A stretch of DNA of 17,096 bases, from contig CAMLMF010000012.1 in NCBI GenBank assembly GCA_946480995.1, forward strand, positions 1 through 17,096, written 5' to 3'. Under the pieces are notes generated by a model. That model was given only the letters and a program-made list of their open reading frames with translations. It searched no databases and was not told the origin of the DNA. This DNA is from an uncultured Bdellovibrio sp. (GTDB lineage Bacteria > Bdellovibrionota > Bdellovibrionia > Bdellovibrionales > Bdellovibrionaceae). This document shows positions 14,920-17,096 of this stretch, in pieces (positions within the stretch are counted from its first letter, which is position 1; the number at the start of each line of letters is the position of its first letter). The translations under genes were made by a program, and so were the position numbers.

Positions 14920-16800
14920 ATGTCTCAACCCGTCGAACAGTTCGGTAAATACATTCTTCTTGAGCGCCTGGCAGCAGGCGGCATGGCCGAAGTGTACCTA
15001 TCTAAATCAACAGGCGCAGTGGGCGTCAACAAGTTCGTCGCTATCAAACGCATTCTGCCACAGTTTTCTGATCATCGCGAATTTATCGACATGTTTAAAG
15101 AAGAGGCGAAGATTGCCGTCAATTTGAATCAAGGCAATGTCGTCTCAATTTATGACTTCGGGGTTGAGCGCAATCAATTTTTCTTAGTCATGGAATACGT
15201 CGAAGGCCGCAACCTTCGCCAAATTCTGAACGAGCTTAAAAAAACTAGCTCCCAATTCACCATCGAACAAATTGTTTTCATGATGAAAGAGGTTGCTGCT
15301 GGATTAGATCACGCACATCGTTGCATTGATGGCACCACAGGCAAACCCCTTAACATCGTACATCGTGATATCAGTCCACAAAACATCATGGTCAGCTTTG
15401 AAGGCGAAGTTAAAATCATCGATTTTGGTATCGCCAAAGCGGAAACTCAACTAGAAGCCACCCGTGCTGGGACCATCAAAGGCAAGTACGGATACATGAG
15501 CCCGGAACAAGCTGACGGACAAGCCATTGATCCACGCACAGATATATTTTCATTGGGTATTGTCCTTTGGGAACTTTTGGCCAATGATCGCCTGTTCACT
15601 TCAAACAGCGAAGCGGCTGTCTTGCGTAAAATTCGTGAGTGCCAAGTGCCATCGATTCGCAAAATCAATCCTTCGGTTCCACCGGAACTTGAACGCATTG
15701 TCGACAAACTTTTAGCTAAAGACCGCGGCATGCGCTATCAGACAGCCGCAGCCTTGCATCGCGATTTAAATCGTTTTTTAAATACACAGTACCCAGAGTT
15801 TTCGCCTCACGATTTCAGCGTCTTTATGAAGAATGCCTTTTCTGCAGCCTTCTTAGAGCAACGCCGCAAACTGGTAGAGTTCGCGAAGATTCAAAGCACC
15901 GAAGACAAAACAATGGTCACTGTCACGCAAACTGACGCGCGCACAGAAGAGTCTTCGCCTAGTCCGAAGATGCCAACAGGGCTTTCCGACAAATTGGATC
16001 TGGATACATCCACGGACATTCGTGTGAACCTCGACAACTTAAAACCGCCTCCTCGTCCACTGCCAGCCCATGCCACACATACAGGCATTCAGCGCGCACC
16101 AGCGGGAACGGTTTCAGGTATTCCGGGTTCTGTGCCACGCTCGACAAGCAATTCATTCTTTGATGACATCTCTGGTATGGCGATGAAGTTCATCGTCGCA
16201 TTAATTTTTATGGTCGGATCATGGTGGGGATACAATTCTTACTTCCGTAAGGAAACCGCACCTATTACGAATTCAAATCAACTTGTTCCAGGACCGGCAA
16301 AAACAGCAGCCATTCCTCCACGTGAAGTACAGCATCAAGTCGATTTGGCAGCCACGGAACCAGACTATTCGGTTAAAATTTATAGCAATCCAGCCCGTGC
16401 CCGCGTCATCATCAACGGCATCGACACGGAACAATACACGCCTTACAGCAAGTCAATGAAAGCCAATACGCCATTCAACTTACGTTTGGTGGCCGAGGGC
16501 TACACGGACTTAGTCACGACAATCACACCCACCTATGAAGCTTATTCTTTCACGGGCACGCTCGAGCGTTTCCGTAAATCAGCTTCCGTGGTTATTAATA
16601 TCTTCAACGGGGGCGCTAATCCGGAATTACGTATTGCCGGTGCTCCGGTAAGTATCAAACGACCTGGCGAGGCTTATCTTATTCAGGCCGAAGTGGGTGT
16701 AAAAATACAAGTCCGCAACAAAACCACAGGTCTTTCAGCCGAAACTACGGTCAATGTTCCCACAGACCAAAGAAAACCGATAGACTTGTACTTAAGGTAA
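14920..16800 (+). CDS. Transmembrane Ser/Thr protein kinase with PEGA-like domain
   Basis: Hanks-type kinase of 626 residues. The catalytic domain spans about 10-290: glycine loop LAAGGMAEVY (17-26), VAIK with Lys43, HRDISPQN (148-155) with Asp150, DFG (168-170), GYMSPE (191-196) and the conserved TDIFSLG (207-213). All catalytic residues are present and the activation segment has Thr181 and Thr185. A low-complexity linker rich in Ser, Thr and Pro (about 325-415) is a likely site of phosphorylation. One membrane helix lies at about 421-439. The C-terminal part is extracytoplasmic; 482-533 fits the PEGA pattern (SNPARARVIING...TP...EGY), and a second strand-rich segment covers 555-626. The start at ATG 14920 has only weak ribosome-binding sequence. 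It precedes an acyl-CoA synthetase gene by 6 nt, so the two are likely co-transcribed; whether it senses the envelope or controls lipid use is inference. Confidence 0.94.
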   Translation: MSQPVEQFGKYILLERLAAGGMAEVYLSKSTGAVGVNKFVAIKRILPQFSDHREFIDMFKEEAKIAVNLNQGNVVSIYDFGVERNQFFLVMEYVEGRNLRQILNELKKTSSQFTIEQIVFMMKEVAAGLDHAHRCIDGTTGKPLNIVHRDISPQNIMVSFEGEVKIIDFGIAKAETQLEATRAGTIKGKYGYMSPEQADGQAIDPRTDIFSLGIVLWELLANDRLFTSNSEAAVLRKIRECQVPSIRKINPSVPPELERIVDKLLAKDRGMRYQTAAALHRDLNRFLNTQYPEFSPHDFSVFMKNAFSAAFLEQRRKLVEFAKIQSTEDKTMVTVTQTDARTEESSPSPKMPTGLSDKLDLDTSTDIRVNLDNLKPPPRPLPAHATHTGIQRAPAGTVSGIPGSVPRSTSNSFFDDISGMAMKFIVALIFMVGSWWGYNSYFRKETAPITNSNQLVPGPAKTAAIPPREVQHQVDLAATEPDYSVKIYSNPARARVIINGIDTEQYTPYSKSMKANTPFNLRLVAEGYTDLVTTITPTYEAYSFTGTLERFRKSASVVINIFNGGANPELRIAGAPVSIKRPGEAYLIQAEVGVKIQVRNKTTGLSAETTVNVPTDQRKPIDLYLR

Positions 16801-16806
16801 TCATCT

Positions 16807-17096
16807 ATGAAAAGCACAACCACCTTAGGGAATTCTATTTTAAGCATGCGTGCGCGCAATCCTGCACACACCGCCGTTAAATTTAAATCGCAAGGTGATT
16901 GGCAAAATAAAACCTGGGCCGAATACTATCGCGATATTGAAAATGTCGGTGCCGCTTTACTTTCCTTGGGAATTAAAGAAGGTGATCGCGTAGCTATTAT
17001 GGCGAACACCCGTTATGAATGGTCCGTCATGGATTTAGCGATCTTTGGCATCAAAGCTATCACCGTTCCTATCTATCAAAATAATACCGCCGAAGA
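16807..17096 (+). CDS. AMP-forming long-chain acyl-CoA synthetase, N-terminal part
   Basis: The gene runs off the right edge; 96 codons and two bases are visible. The translation begins MKSTTTLGNSILSM, continues with KTWAEYYRDIENVGAALL and GIKEGDRVAIMANTRYEW, then reaches FGIKAITVPIYQNNTAE. This order (W-x-E-Y, A-L-x-x-L-G-I-x-x-G-D-R-V-A-I, N-x-x-E-W, A-I-T-V-P-I-Y) is the typical N-terminus of long-chain fatty acid-CoA ligases, which activate fatty acids with ATP and coenzyme A. The ATP-binding and adenylation motifs lie beyond the window, so activity cannot be judged. Start ATG 16807 lies 6 nt after the kinase stop, with AAGG in the kinase's last codons. The acyl chain preference is not visible. 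Confidence 0.88.
   Translation, partial: MKSTTTLGNSILSMRARNPAHTAVKFKSQGDWQNKTWAEYYRDIENVGAALLSLGIKEGDRVAIMANTRYEWSVMDLAIFGIKAITVPIYQNNTAE

Overview
The window looks like chromosomal DNA of a predatory or environmental bacterium of the Bdellovibrio group (Bdellovibrionota, formerly Deltaproteobacteria). The reasons are indirect: a myxobacterial/deltaproteobacterial-style Ser/Thr kinase with an HRDISPQN catalytic loop, PilZ and AddAB-type genes, many small lipoproteins, and several outer-membrane barrels of the GMGGA...NPAGL type. GC is moderate, codon use looks uniform, and genes are packed tightly. I see no tRNA, rRNA, CRISPR array, insertion sequence or phage gene, and no gap over 300 bases without a gene.

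Layout. A short gene, probably cut by the left edge, runs rightward from 1 to 372 and ends in an intrinsic terminator. From about 10285 down to 424, six leftward genes sit so close together that they look like one transcription unit: outer-membrane barrel B (9200-10285), a cysteine-rich lipoprotein (8147-9190), outer-membrane barrel A (7032-8150), addB-like nuclease (4302-7025), addA-like helicase-nuclease (1246-4326) and a membrane PilZ protein (424-1218). Junctions are 9 nt, a 4-nt ATGA overlap, 6 nt, a 25-nt overlap and 27 nt. AddA and AddB would form the double-strand-break resection complex that prepares DNA ends for RecA. The upstream three genes belong to the cell envelope.

Rightward from 10352 lie a membrane-anchored DUF2252 protein and a second cysteine-rich lipoprotein (11682-12401), closed by a strong terminator shared with the convergent third barrel C (12465-13646). 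Barrels A, B and C are paralogues of one another. A small barrel-like protein (13700-14263) is transcribed divergently from C and overlaps tail to tail with coaE, which encodes the last enzyme of coenzyme A synthesis. Divergent from coaE is a transmembrane Ser/Thr kinase with a PEGA-like extracytoplasmic part (14920-16800), followed after 6 nt by the first 96 codons of an AMP-forming long-chain acyl-CoA synthetase that runs off the right edge.

The main point of interest is an envelope island (three paralogous barrels, two Cys-rich lipoproteins, one extra small barrel, one DUF2252 protein) whose left half is joined to the AddAB recombination genes. I find no defence system or clearly new enzymatic system; the unusual part is the gene arrangement.
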